From a virus, in IMG/VR virus record IMGVR_UViG_3300046543_000437, positions 1 through 64,000 of that record: a DNA stretch of 64,000 nucleotides. One strand, given 5' to 3'. Shown here in pieces: positions 8,315 through 15,488 of the stretch. A program made the translations under genes and the position numbers. The notes under the pieces are model-generated. The model was not told the origin of the DNA. It ran no database searches and was given only the letters and a program-made list of their open reading frames with translations. Numbering within the stretch: position 1 is the stretch's first letter; every line of letters begins with the position of its first letter.

Positions 8315-8685
8315 GGCGCACCGACTACCTGGCGCGGCACCGCGCGATAGATAAGGCTGCGCCATATCTGCATCGGGCGGCGGTGATTGCAGACCTGCGC
8401 GGACTGCCGGACGCGGTCGGTCTTGGCGCAGACCCCGGCACGGGCGGCGTTCTTCATCAGCGGCCCCATCGCGCGCGGCTCCGGGGTCGATGGCCCGCCG
8501 CGCATGACGCGCAGCCGCTCGATCTCGTCAGTGGTGAATTCGGCGTGGCTGCGGGCGACCTCGACAATCAGCGCGCTGACAAAGGCATGCCACTCCGGGT
8601 CCGCTCCCTCTTCGACACAATCCATCGCCTCGTCGCGGGCGTCGTCCGCAGCGTCGGGATCAAAGAGGTCGCGCAGCGGCTTCAT
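8311..8685 (-). CDS. hypothetical early protein, 124 aa
   Basis: This gene lies between the sliding clamp and RusA, with two bases to the clamp and a four-base overlap with RusA. The first half is acidic (FDPDAADDARDEAMDCVEEG). The second half is basic, with the segment CNHRRPMQIWRSLIYRAVPR and two cysteines. The acidic-basic layout may be a DNA-binding C-terminus with a mimic-like N-terminus, but this is only a reading of charge. No family is recognised. Confidence 0.7.
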   Translation of the reverse strand: MKPLRDLFDPDAADDARDEAMDCVEEGADPEWHAFVSALIVEVARSHAEFTTDEIERLRVMRGGPSTPEPRAMGPLMKNAARAGVCAKTDRVRQSAQVCNHRRPMQIWRSLIYRAVPRQVVGAP

Positions 8686-8687
8686 GG

Positions 8688-9821
8688 TCAGTTGATCGAG
8701 TACGCCATCGTCACGAAGGCATCCTCGGTCGCTCCGGCGGCGCAGATGCGGATCGGCGAATAGCGGTCGACAAAGTGCAGTTCGACCTGTTCAGCCGCGA
8801 TCACCGAGAGGGCTTCCCCGATATGCAGGGCGTTGACCCCGATCTGTGCATCGCGCTCGCAGACCGCGCTCATCACGTCTTCAAAGGAGTGGCTGCCGTC
8901 GCGCAGCCGCAGCATCTGGTCGGCGCAGTTCAGTACCGCGCCATGCTGCCGCAGCTTCGGGTTGTCCATATCGGTGGAGATCTGCAGGCGGGCGAGGATC
9001 GACGCCAACTCGGCGCTATCGAGGGTCACCGGCTGAGCGACCAGCGGCGGCATCCACTGCTTGTAGGGCGGCGGGATCGCATCGACGAGGCTGGACATGA
9101 TCGTCCATGCAGCGGTCTTGAGGCGGATCGCGCGCCCGGTGATCGCGATCTCGATCTCGCTGGTGTCGCCTTTCAGGAAGCTGTGCAGCTTCTGGCACAG
9201 CGGCCGCGGCAGGATCACCGCCGGGAACTCGGTCGCTTCGGCATGGATGTAGCAGACCGCGCCGACCCGCCCGTCGCTGGCGGCGCCGACAGCGCGCCCG
9301 CCTTCTTCGGTCGCCTCGTAGCTGAGCGACATGCCCCACAGCGCGGGCCGGGTCGAGGCGACTTCCATCGCCGGCATGGTGAAGGTGAGGATGCGGTCGA
9401 GTTCGCTGGCGATGACGCGGATCTGCGTTTCAGGGAATTCGTGGGTGAAGACCGGCAGCGCCAGCGGGTCGAGCCCCTGCAACGCGACGTTGGTGCGGCC
9501 CGACTTGATCCGCAGCCGGTTGTCCTCCGCGCTGGCGGTCTGGTCGAAGCTGATCTCGACCGCCGCGTTGGGGCGCAGCGAGGCGATGAGGGCGGCGATC
9601 CGCGCGGCGGGGGTCGACACCGAACCCGGCTCCGCAGCGAGGAGCGGCAACCCGGCAGTCGTCAGATTGAAAAGTTGATTGCCCGCCGAGATGGTCAGCG
9701 CGCTGGCGGTCGCATCGAGCCGGACGCAGTGGAAAGCGGTGGCGGGCGACCGCTCGTCAGCGACGGCGGCAGCGCGTTGCAGCCACTCGGCGAGCGGCTG
9801 CTGGTCGGTCGTCAGCTTCAT
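8688..9821 (-). CDS. dnaN-like: DNA polymerase III beta subunit-like sliding clamp, 377 aa
   Basis: The length (377) and three-part build fit a bacterial-type beta clamp: three repeated domains of about 120 residues. Recognisable stretches include FHCVRLDATASALTISAGNQ in domain 1, GGRAVGAASDGRVGAVCY in domain 2 and the end FVTMAYSIN, which stands where host clamps have the YVVMPMRL-type end. The clamp would tether polymerase to DNA at phage forks. As no phage polymerase or helicase is seen, it probably recruits host polymerase III or redirects host clamp-binding proteins. Its start overlaps the gene before it (ATGA). Confidence 0.88.
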   Translation of the reverse strand: MKLTTDQQPLAEWLQRAAAVADERSPATAFHCVRLDATASALTISAGNQLFNLTTAGLPLLAAEPGSVSTPAARIAALIASLRPNAAVEISFDQTASAEDNRLRIKSGRTNVALQGLDPLALPVFTHEFPETQIRVIASELDRILTFTMPAMEVASTRPALWGMSLSYEATEEGGRAVGAASDGRVGAVCYIHAEATEFPAVILPRPLCQKLHSFLKGDTSEIEIAITGRAIRLKTAAWTIMSSLVDAIPPPYKQWMPPLVAQPVTLDSAELASILARLQISTDMDNPKLRQHGAVLNCADQMLRLRDGSHSFEDVMSAVCERDAQIGVNALHIGEALSVIAAEQVELHFVDRYSPIRICAAGATEDAFVTMAYSIN

Positions 9822-10138
9822 GTTGGGATGACCCTATTCAAGGCGTAGGTGATGAGCCGCGCGAAGGCTTGCGACGTGCGGCAGACGAGTTGTCGCCCCG
9901 GCATCGCGTGACGATCGAGAACCTCGAAATCGAGTTTGTTGTAGGCGGTCCCGGCGCTGCCGCTGCCGCGCTCCATCACATAGCGCACACGCGGGCCGGG
10001 GTTTTCCAGCCGTTCCCCCGATCGAACGTCTTGAGGAGAAGAAGGGGTCAACCCCGGCCCACGCTCCCCCGCCTCGAACGGGCGGAAGCTGGTATCGGTA
10101 TCAGAGGCGGGCGCAACGGTTCTGGCGGCGCTGTTCAT
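9818..10138 (-). CDS. hypothetical protein, 106 aa
   Basis: The frame is open upstream into the regulator gene; the ATG at 10138 is chosen because it lies just after that gene's end. The ribosome site is weak, so the start is uncertain. The first 50 residues are proline/serine/glycine rich and probably unfolded. The last 50 form a compact segment (YNKLDFEVLDRHAMPGRQLV, then CRTSQAFARLITYALN). It is coupled to the clamp gene by a four-base overlap, so a role with the clamp or in replication start is possible but unproved. Confidence 0.55.
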   Translation of the reverse strand: MNSAARTVAPASDTDTSFRPFEAGERGPGLTPSSPQDVRSGERLENPGPRVRYVMERGSGSAGTAYNKLDFEVLDRHAMPGRQLVCRTSQAFARLITYALNRVIPT

Positions 10139-10181
10139 GGCGAATGGTTCTCGGCGCAAAGAGGGTTCGCGATGGGCTGGT

Positions 10182-10493
10182 TCAGACCTCGCTGGTGCAG
10201 GTGCTGTGGTAGCCGCTCGAACGGCGGCGCCGGCGAATGATGAGAGGATCGATTTCGCGTGGGGTCGGGGTCTGCTTGACAAGATCCTCGGCGGTGACCG
10301 CGCCTGCGGTGGCGGCGACGATCTTGCGGATCAGCGCGACTTTCGGGTCTTGGAGCCGGGATTCAATGCGCGAGATGGTTGCCTTGGTCGAGCCGACTAT
10401 TTCGGCAAGCTCAGCTTGGCTAAGTGGCGGTTTTTGCGTTAAACGCCACGCGCGCAACGGATGGGTGCGAAGATGGGCGGTTAGCTGCGACAT
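10182..10493 (-). CDS. Cro-like XRE-family regulator, 103 aa
   Basis: A helix-turn-helix of the XRE type fills residues 20-60, with PLSQAELAEIVGSTKATISR as helices 2 and 3 and IES closing, as in Cro/CI proteins. It is the first gene of the leftward early operon and diverges from the 202-residue XRE repressor across a 200-base control region with GTAACTC operators, which is the usual place for cro. The start at 10493 is preferred to an in-frame ATG 15 bases upstream because it gives the usual N-terminus. The basic arginine run at the C-terminus is unusual. Confidence 0.82.
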   Translation of the reverse strand: MSQLTAHLRTHPLRAWRLTQKPPLSQAELAEIVGSTKATISRIESRLQDPKVALIRKIVAATAGAVTAEDLVKQTPTPREIDPLIIRRRRRSSGYHSTCTSEV

Positions 10494-10508
10494 GCCGCCA
10501 CGTTGCAC

Positions 10509-10693
10509 TGTGCGGAATTAGGCCGTCAAGGCGGAATTCCACTGGACGCAATGCCCACAGCTTGTGGAAATGTGGATAAAAATATCCGATCTGTGAGTAA
10601 CTCGCGGAAATCGATTGCATCTGAGTTACGCTGGATGTAACTCAACTGCCAGAAACTTTTTTAACTAACAACAAACCTTCTCTGGCAGGGTAC
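10509..10693. promoter_or_regulatory. divergent control region with GTAACTC operators
   Basis: This AT-richer stretch lies between the Cro-like gene (leftward) and the XRE repressor (rightward). It carries an inverted repeat TGAGTTAC (10622-10629) and GTAACTCA (10637-10644) with seven bases between, and a further half-site GTAACTC at 10597-10603 inside the palindrome GAGTAACTC (10595-10603). Centres are about 34 bases apart. Such repeated dyads are what two competing repressors would bind. A TTGCAT box at 10615-10620 could be a rightward -35, but no strong -10 is seen, so the promoters are not placed. Confidence 0.72.
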
Positions 10694-11302
10694 ATGGCAA
10701 CCCGATACACCGCCGCAGACAATGAGGATTCACAGCGCAAACAGACGCTGCGAACCAACTACTTCAAGGAATGGCGCGAACATAAAGGGGTAAGCCAGAA
10801 GAAACTGGCGAAGCTGATGCGGATTTCACCCTCCAGCGTCTGCCGGGTCGAGAACGGCGTTACCCCTTTCACTCAGGATTTTCTTGAAGGCTACGCCGCA
10901 GCTCTCGGCATTACCGCGCTGGCCTTGCAGATGAGCAAGCCAAAAGAGGCCGAAAGATATTCCCGTCTTGCCGACATGTGGGCAACGCTCCGCGCTGACC
11001 AGCAGCTTGGCGTCCTCAAGCTGATCGGCGACATCAGTGGACCGCGCAATGAAACAGCCCAGCTTAACCGTCTGTTGAAGACGTGGAAAAAGCTGCGCGC
11101 GGATCAGCGCGACGTTCTTGGCTGGATCGCCATCGAGGTCAAATTCTGTCAGCCCGATGTCACGGCGCAGATCCGGCAAATATGGCGCTATTGGGGTTCG
11201 CTCGATCCCGATCAGCGCGAGCGCGGGATGACGATCCTCCAGACCGTGTTCCCGGACACCGTGAAGGAACAACAGCAGTCACCCGTTCGCGTTGAGGCTT
11301 GA
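10694..11302 (+). CDS. XRE-family transcriptional repressor (CI-like candidate), 202 aa
   Basis: An N-terminal XRE helix-turn-helix lies at residues 27-82 (HKGVSQKKLAKLMRISPSSV, then CRVENG). The C-terminal 110 residues are helical with repeated LRADQ/LDPDQ segments; there is no LexA-type serine peptidase motif. Prophage induction would therefore need another route, such as an antirepressor. It is divergent from the Cro-like gene and shares the operator region with it. GGCAGGG precedes the ATG at 10694. Confidence 0.8.
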   Translation: MATRYTAADNEDSQRKQTLRTNYFKEWREHKGVSQKKLAKLMRISPSSVCRVENGVTPFTQDFLEGYAAALGITALALQMSKPKEAERYSRLADMWATLRADQQLGVLKLIGDISGPRNETAQLNRLLKTWKKLRADQRDVLGWIAIEVKFCQPDVTAQIRQIWRYWGSLDPDQRERGMTILQTVFPDTVKEQQQSPVRVEA

Positions 11303-11305
11303 TCA

Positions 11306-11494
11306 ATGGCAAGAAACTATCGCATCCGGTTCATTGCGGAATTCAGCCAGACCATCACCGCCGATGACGACGCCCAAGCCAGACAGATCGCCGACGATCT
11401 GATCATGGCGGAAAAGCTGTTGCAGACCGCACACGCCGACAACCAGGCCCGCTGCCGGTGGAACATCATCAAGTTGATCAAGACAGATGACTAA
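11306..11494 (+). CDS. small hypothetical protein, 62 aa
   Basis: It starts three bases after the repressor stop and is probably co-transcribed with it. The protein has a beta strand (NYRIRFIAEFSQTITA) followed by a helix (DAQARQIADDLIMAEKLLQ) and one cysteine, the pattern of many small phage proteins that accompany repressors. No family is recognised. The 235 bases after it, to 11729, are AT-rich (around 11560-11620) and show no gene. Confidence 0.65.
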   Translation: MARNYRIRFIAEFSQTITADDDAQARQIADDLIMAEKLLQTAHADNQARCRWNIIKLIKTDD

Positions 11495-11729
11495 ATCTAC
11501 CACGATAACGTGTCGGCATGGCCGGATACGGTTCTTTCGGCATTATCTCAAACGCATGATTAACCAAAATCAATAATATAAAACAAACTGTTATAAGTTT
11601 TTTGTTACATCACGCGGAATTTGATTGTGATATCGCAGGAGGTTCCCCTAGTCTTACGTCAGAATGACGCCTGCGGCAAAAAGTCCGATAGGTGGGACGA
11701 TGAAAATGTGAACGGGAGGGCTATCCCCC

Positions 11730-11990
11730 ATGCTCGCCACCCACATCCAGACTGTCATCACCACGGTGAAGAAGACGGCGCGAGTCGGTGATTTAGCCCA
11801 ACTATCACGCGAGATTCCAAAGTCCTTGGTAATGCCGATGCTCCTGCCGCTCTTCGTCGCGGCGCTGACGATGCTGCGTGACGGCAAAAAGCGTCGCGTC
11901 CTGCGCTGCCTCTATTTCATCTGGCTGCTGGTCGGCGTGGCGCTCTTCGACATCGCTGAACTGAGCGAACATCCCGACTGCGAAATCTAG
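11730..11990 (+). CDS. small membrane protein, 86 aa
   Basis: The ATG follows GGGAGG by about ten bases. Two hydrophobic segments are visible (about residues 33-48 and 62-78) with basic residues (DGKKRR) between, giving a two-pass membrane protein with a short cytoplasmic loop. It lies between the repressor cluster and the excisionase, the position of lysogeny-expressed genes, so superinfection exclusion or a similar membrane role is possible; this is inference. An opposite-strand frame over 11654-11887 is less likely. Confidence 0.55.
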   Translation: MLATHIQTVITTVKKTARVGDLAQLSREIPKSLVMPMLLPLFVAALTMLRDGKKRRVLRCLYFIWLLVGVALFDIAELSEHPDCEI

Positions 11991-12024
11991 GCAAGCGTTG
12001 CACAGGGCGGAATTATCCGCTTGC
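11991..12024. repeat. inverted repeat before excisionase
   Basis: GCAAGCG at 11991-11997 and CGCTTGC at 12018-12024 form a perfect seven-base inverted repeat 20 bases apart, directly after the membrane protein stop and 58 bases before the excisionase. It could be a weak terminator stem or an operator controlling xis. There is no T tract. Confidence 0.4.
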
Positions 12025-12081
12025 CACGCGATTACGCTAGGCGCAATCATTCGCTGACCCACGGCGAAAGATTCCTCCATC

Positions 12082-12474
12082 ATGGATCGCGAACAGGTCT
12101 GGACCCTGGCGGAAACCGCTGAAAGGTTTCGCTTCACCGAAAGGCAGTTAAAAGGCCTTGTGAAGCGGCGCAGTATCCCGGTGTTGTCGACCGGCAAGCA
12201 CATCCGGTTCGACGCGCTGGCAATCAACGAACTAGAAAAGGCTCTGAGAAAACCATGTCCTATAAATACCGCAAGCGCCGCGACACCGGACGCTACGAAA
12301 TCTTCGGCCCCGACCCGCGCCCGTGGAAAACCTACGGGCCAAACGGCTTTCGACAGACTACGCGCGCAACAAGCGCAAAGCTCGTCAGGGAAGAAGCCGC
12401 CACGCTCTACAAGCAGCATGCTCAGGAAGCGTTCCACGGGCCAGGTCGTCCCGATCGGAAGTTTGCCGAAATAG
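12082..12474 (+). CDS. xis-like: MerR-like excisionase/helix-turn-helix protein overlapping the integrase, up to 130 aa
   Basis: The first 57 residues are a typical excisionase DNA-binding domain: WTLAETAERFRFTERQLKGL, then IPVLSTGKHIRFDALAINEL. After residue 57 the frame runs on for 73 residues over the start of the integrase gene in another frame. That part is serine-, proline- and arginine-rich and low in complexity, so it may be a by-product of the overlap. The integrase frame is the -1 frame relative to this one. The domain would direct the integrase toward excision. The ribosome site is weak. Confidence 0.7.
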   Translation: MDREQVWTLAETAERFRFTERQLKGLVKRRSIPVLSTGKHIRFDALAINELEKALRKPCPINTASAATPDATKSSAPTRARGKPTGQTAFDRLRAQQAQSSSGKKPPRSTSSMLRKRSTGQVVPIGSLPK

Positions 12475-13448
12475 CCGAAGCCTATTTCGACCACGAACAG
12501 CGTTCCCCGGCGCAAAAAGAGCGGGTGATCGCGCTGAGCATGGCGTTGGGTGATGTCGTCGCCTCGACGATCGACAATGAGACAGTCGCCGCCTTGAAGC
12601 GCAAGCTGATCAAGAAGAGCGAGCCGTCACCGGCAACAGTACGGGCGATGATCATCGGGCCGCTCAAGGCGGTGCTCAATTTTGGCTATCCCAAGATGTG
12701 CGGCAAGCCGGTGTTCAAGCCGCAGACCCAGCGCAAGTCGCCGACCCTCATCGTTTATCCCGACAAGGCGCAGCGCATCATCGACGCAGCGGCGCCGCAT
12801 CTGCGCGGCATCCTCACCTTTATCGGCGGTGTCGGCTCGCGCGCCACCGAGACCCTGGCGCTGACGTGGGACTACAACCACCCCGATGGCGGGATCGATC
12901 TGGTCGCCGGGATCGCGCGGATCATGCAGAAGCCCAAGCGCAAGATCCAAGGCCCGCGCGAGCGCATCGCCAAGCTGCCGCCCGCCGTGATCGCGATGCT
13001 GGCGAACCTGCCGCCAACCGGCCCGTTGGGCGAGCGCACGGGTCAGGTGTTCCGCTGGGAAAGCAATGTCGGGCGCAAAGGGCGCGGCACCCGCAGCGCC
13101 GGGTACGCGAAGAAGAAGGCGGCGACCGGCGGCGGGCAGTTCAAGACCGCGCTCAACGGCGCGCTGCGCCGCGCGGGCTGCGCGGGCGAAGGGATCAGCG
13201 CGCACACCTTCCGCCATGCGTGGGCATCGTGGCACTACGCGATCCACAAGGATCTGCTCCTCCTCCAGAAGGACGGCGGCTGGGAGAGCCTGTCGATGGT
13301 GGCGCGCTACGCCCACCAGATGCCGGCGGGCCATGAGGCAGACATACTGACCTTCTGGGGCTACCCCGCCTCGGTCGCGGACGAGCTGTCTTCTGCGATT
13401 CACACGAAAATCACACTGGCTCTCGAACAGCACCGCTTAAAGGCTTGA
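12255..13448 (+). CDS. int: tyrosine recombinase, phage integrase, 397 aa
   Basis: The catalytic residues are in place: R196 (GGVGSRATETLALTW), H317-x-x-R320 (AHTFRHAW), W343 in the position usually held by His or Trp, and the nucleophile Y352 (MVARYAHQ). The arm-binding and core-binding regions fill residues 1-165. It inserts and excises the phage at the attP core that begins 32 bases after its stop. The 3' end of the gene also contains the left arm-type site. The start at 12255 overlaps the excisionase frame by 220 bases; ribosome binding is weak, so translation may be coupled to xis. Confidence 0.93.
   Translation: MSYKYRKRRDTGRYEIFGPDPRPWKTYGPNGFRQTTRATSAKLVREEAATLYKQHAQEAFHGPGRPDRKFAEIAEAYFDHEQRSPAQKERVIALSMALGDVVASTIDNETVAALKRKLIKKSEPSPATVRAMIIGPLKAVLNFGYPKMCGKPVFKPQTQRKSPTLIVYPDKAQRIIDAAAPHLRGILTFIGGVGSRATETLALTWDYNHPDGGIDLVAGIARIMQKPKRKIQGPRERIAKLPPAVIAMLANLPPTGPLGERTGQVFRWESNVGRKGRGTRSAGYAKKKAATGGGQFKTALNGALRRAGCAGEGISAHTFRHAWASWHYAIHKDLLLLQKDGGWESLSMVARYAHQMPAGHEADILTFWGYPASVADELSSAIHTKITLALEQHRLKA
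13398..13416 (+). other. putative left arm-type integrase site
   Basis: ATTCACACGAAAATCACAC, inside the 3' end of int. It differs by one base from the site at 13621-13639. Each copy carries WTCACAC twice, ten to eleven bases apart, about one helical turn. Together the two flank the attP core at 63 and 94 bases distance, as expected for P and P' arms. Confidence 0.72.
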
Positions 13449-13479
13449 TCTTAAATGACAATTCCGGCATCGAGCATTA

Positions 13480-13526
13480 GCCTTCTAAGCAGGCTGTCGC
13501 GAGTTCGAGTCTCGCCGGGGTCGCCA
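13480..13526 (+). other. attP: attP core: 3' half of a tRNA gene, probably tRNA-Arg(TCT)
   Basis: The 47 bases reproduce a tRNA from the anticodon arm to the CCA end. There is a CTTCTAA anticodon loop (anticodon TCT), a five-base variable region, a perfect T stem GCGAG/CTCGC (13499-13503 and 13511-13515) around the T loop TTCGAGT (13504-13510), acceptor strand CGGGGTC, discriminator G and CCA (13524-13526). The 5' acceptor strand, D arm and the matching anticodon stem are absent, so this is not a working tRNA. On insertion it would restore the host tRNA 3' end. The anticodon is read from spacing and is probable, not certain. Confidence 0.82.
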
Positions 13527-13531
13527 CGCTT

Positions 13532-13554
13532 TAGCCCATTTTCCCAATGGGTTA
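13532..13554. terminator. hairpin beside attP
   Basis: TAGCCCATT (13532-13540) and AATGGGTTA (13546-13554) form a nine-pair stem with one G-T pair around the loop TTCCC. There is no T tract, so it may be a weak terminator after int, or an attP structural element. Confidence 0.45.
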
Positions 13555-13620
13555 GAGCCGACGAATGGGAACGAATCGAAACCAATAAATACCCATCGAT
13601 ACGGAACGAAACGCGACAGG

Positions 13621-13639
13621 ATTCACACGAGAATCACAC
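13621..13639 (+). other. putative right arm-type integrase site
   Basis: ATTCACACGAGAATCACAC, matching 18 of 19 bases of the site at 13398-13416 and in the same orientation. It lies on the other side of the attP core. Between core and site the sequence also has the related words GAACGAATCG and GAACGAAACG, possibly accessory-protein sites. Confidence 0.72.
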
Positions 13640-13708
13640 GGGATGTCGGGGCGGGATTTTCTGTTCCTGCGCTGTTCTCGTTCCTGCGCTGTTCACGCTG
13701 AGCGGCCC

Positions 13709-13909
13709 ATGAGCAACCTCGTCACCTATGGCGAGGACGGCCCGGTCTTCGACCGGGGCTGCCCCAAATGCCGCCTCTATCTGAAGTTCCCCCGCGAGAT
13801 GCGCTGGCGCGAGGACATCACCGGGCGCTGCAAGTTCGACGTGATCGACTGTCCGCGTTGCGGGCCGGTCGACCCGGAGCATGTCGGCTGGATGGGAGAC
13901 TTCCGATGA
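13709..13909 (+). CDS. small zinc-ribbon-like protein, 66 aa
   Basis: First gene of the rightward accessory run. Cysteine pairs CPKC (near residue 18) and CPRC (near residue 51), with one further cysteine, look like a zinc knuckle. The start at 13709 is chosen because it removes a low-complexity leader; the ribosome site is weak. It is coupled to the next gene by an ATGA overlap. No family is known to me. Confidence 0.65.
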   Translation: MSNLVTYGEDGPVFDRGCPKCRLYLKFPREMRWREDITGRCKFDVIDCPRCGPVDPEHVGWMGDFR

Positions 13910-14163
13910 GCGAAAGCAAAGCGCATCTCAAGACGATAACGACCAACGTCGCGGACGATGAGGAGATGTTGAAATTCCTCGCGGACATGATGCGCCGCTG
14001 GCACGAAATGTATGTCATCGGCCGCCGCGAGGACGAGCATCGCGCCCGTCTGAAAATTGCGCTCAGCAAGCAGGAAGGCGCACTGGCGGCATCATTCCAA
14101 TGCATCGGTCCCGGCGGGATACGCCTTGGCAATCGGGTACTCGTTCGCCAGGTCATGCCATGA
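13906..14163 (+). CDS. hypothetical protein, 85 aa
   Basis: Four-base ATGA overlaps join it to both neighbours, and this decides the start at 13906. The protein has a helical, charged N-terminal half (LKFLADMMRRWHEMYVIGRR) and a glycine-rich end. There is no cysteine pair except a single C near residue 67. Not recognised. Confidence 0.65.
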   Translation: MSESKAHLKTITTNVADDEEMLKFLADMMRRWHEMYVIGRREDEHRARLKIALSKQEGALAASFQCIGPGGIRLGNRVLVRQVMP

Positions 14164-14492
14164 CCGATCATGTCGCCGCAGCGATCCGCGCAGGATGCAA
14201 TAACGAAATTCCCGAGCCATTACCACGCTGCCGATATCCCGAGTGTGCCGACGCTTGCGATGTCGCGGCCACGTCTCTTGCCACTGTTCGCGCCCTCCTG
14301 CCGTACCCGACAGGCCCGCTGCTCTTGGATTTGGAGCGCATCCAGGCGGTGATGCTTGAACTTTATCCGGAAGCCTTATCCATGAGCGATGGCAGAGGGG
14401 AACTTTATTGTCAGATCAGCCGCAAACATCCATCGGCTGTACGAGGATTTTGCAGTTGCGGTCCATGTCGAGCGTGGAGAAAGGAGAAATAA
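14160..14492 (+). CDS. cysteine-rich hypothetical protein, 110 aa
   Basis: The start at 14160 overlaps the stop before it. Cysteines lie in two groups: CRYPECADAC near residues 24-33 and CSCGPC near the C-terminus, which could bind metal. The middle is hydrophobic and helical (LLLDLERIQAVMLELYPEAL). This fits the general character of this region, where many short proteins carry cysteine pairs. No family is recognised. Confidence 0.62.
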   Translation: MTDHVAAAIRAGCNNEIPEPLPRCRYPECADACDVAATSLATVRALLPYPTGPLLLDLERIQAVMLELYPEALSMSDGRGELYCQISRKHPSAVRGFCSCGPCRAWRKEK

Positions 14493-14496
14493 AGAA

Positions 14497-14841
14497 ATGG
14501 CTTTCGTTCTAGAAATCCAGTTGGACAACATGAAGCATCATTTGATGATGTCTTCGCTTGAAGAGGCCAAGGAGTGGCTTGAACGACTCACGCCCTATGT
14601 TGGCATTCCGCGCTTTTCTCGTAATGACGACGACCCGAAGAACATCCGAGTATCTTCTCTGGAAGGTGAGGTCGTTGTCGCGCTGGAACACATCATCAGT
14701 GTTCGCGCGCTCGACAACAAGATTTACCATGACACCAACGCGGAAGAGCGGATCGCCGATCGCCAGGAGTTCGCCGAGATTTTCCGCAAGGTCGATTCGG
14801 TGATCTGGGAGAAGCTCTTAGAGCGACTCGGTCCAAAATAA
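14497..14841 (+). CDS. hypothetical protein, 114 aa
   Basis: The ATG at 14497 follows a clear AGGAG about nine bases upstream, which rules out earlier in-frame ATGs. The protein alternates strands and helices and is acidic (LEGEVVVALEHIISVRALDN). It lacks cysteines and membrane segments. It ends in a TAATG junction with the next gene. Not recognised. Confidence 0.68.
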   Translation: MAFVLEIQLDNMKHHLMMSSLEEAKEWLERLTPYVGIPRFSRNDDDPKNIRVSSLEGEVVVALEHIISVRALDNKIYHDTNAEERIADRQEFAEIFRKVDSVIWEKLLERLGPK

Positions 14842-15140
14842 TGGCGATGACGATCGAAGAACGGCAGCAAAGGTTAACGGAGCGCAGGCTTACCCGCGAG
14901 ATTGTCGGCTACTGCTATGGGGCCATCGCTGTACTTAATCACCGCGCGGAAATCTTGGAGAAGAACGCGGCGCGTAATGCACGATCCGGTCGCTTATACG
15001 GCGAGCGAGCGAAACTGGGAAAGGCTAGCCAGTTGCGCCGTGTGGCAATGCTGCTGGCAAGCATACGCAACGCGGACGACTTCAGGCGGGGAAACTTGCT
15101 GGAGAGATGGGCCAGACTGCCTGCGGTGACCAGGCGATGA
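14841..15140 (+). CDS. basic helical hypothetical protein, 99 aa
   Basis: It starts on the last base of the preceding stop (TAATG). It is very basic and almost entirely helical, with arginine-rich stretches at residues 8-20 and 45-68. It might bind nucleic acid, but only charge suggests this. Coupled to the next gene by ATGA. Confidence 0.65.
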   Translation: MAMTIEERQQRLTERRLTREIVGYCYGAIAVLNHRAEILEKNAARNARSGRLYGERAKLGKASQLRRVAMLLASIRNADDFRRGNLLERWARLPAVTRR

Positions 15141-15292
15141 TCAAAGCCGGCCTCTTCTGCCTCTTTTGCGGGTTTGTCGCCGGTTACATCCTGCACGGGT
15201 GGGAGTTCAACGAGAAGCTGCGCGAGGTCGAGCAAAAATACGACGCCCTCGAAAGGCGGCTTCTGGGGATCAGGAGGATGCCCGATGAGTAA
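15137..15292 (+). CDS. small membrane-anchored coiled-coil protein, 51 aa
   Basis: An N-terminal membrane helix (residues 4-20, LFCLFCGFVAGYILHG) is followed by a charged heptad stretch (EKLREVEQKYDALERRLLGI). Single-pass proteins of this form resemble small phage membrane modulators or spanin-like proteins, but nothing more specific can be said. The start at 15137 is fixed by the ATGA overlap. Confidence 0.62.
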   Translation: MIKAGLFCLFCGFVAGYILHGWEFNEKLREVEQKYDALERRLLGIRRMPDE

Positions 15293-15488
15293 CCTGGCCG
15301 GTGAACTCCCCTTCCGCGAAATCTGGCTGGACCCGTTCTGCGCGGATTGCTGGACCCCCGGCACCGAGATCACTTGGTGCCAGCATGATGTCTACGATCC
15401 CTGCCCGACATGCGGCCGGAAGGCGATCCGCTACGCGATCGACCGGCGGCAGACTCGATTTCGGATGCCAAAGGGAGCGACGCCATGA
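15285..15488 (+). CDS. small zinc-ribbon-like protein, 67 aa
   Basis: A strong AGGAGG eight bases before the ATG at 15285 fixes the start, although it overlaps the gene before by eight bases. Cysteine pairs CADC and CPTC, with a further C and H between (WCQHDVYDPCPTCG), make a likely zinc site. No family is recognised. Confidence 0.66.
   Translation: MSNLAGELPFREIWLDPFCADCWTPGTEITWCQHDVYDPCPTCGRKAIRYAIDRRQTRFRMPKGATP

Noticed and set aside
8775-9848. Long plus-strand frame opposite the sliding clamp
   Set aside because: It is arginine-rich and lies fully antisense to a gene with clear family features; such frames are common in high-GC DNA.
11654-11887. 77-codon minus frame opposite the small membrane protein
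   Set aside because: Its start lacks a ribosome site and the plus frame has a GGGAGG; the hydrophobic pattern is shared by antisense reading.
13480-13526. Intact tRNA gene
   Set aside because: The 5' acceptor strand, D arm and matching 5' anticodon strand are missing, so it is an attachment core, not a gene.
13449-13708. Prophage-host boundary
   Set aside because: Phage-type genes continue on both sides of the attachment core, so the chromosome does not begin here.
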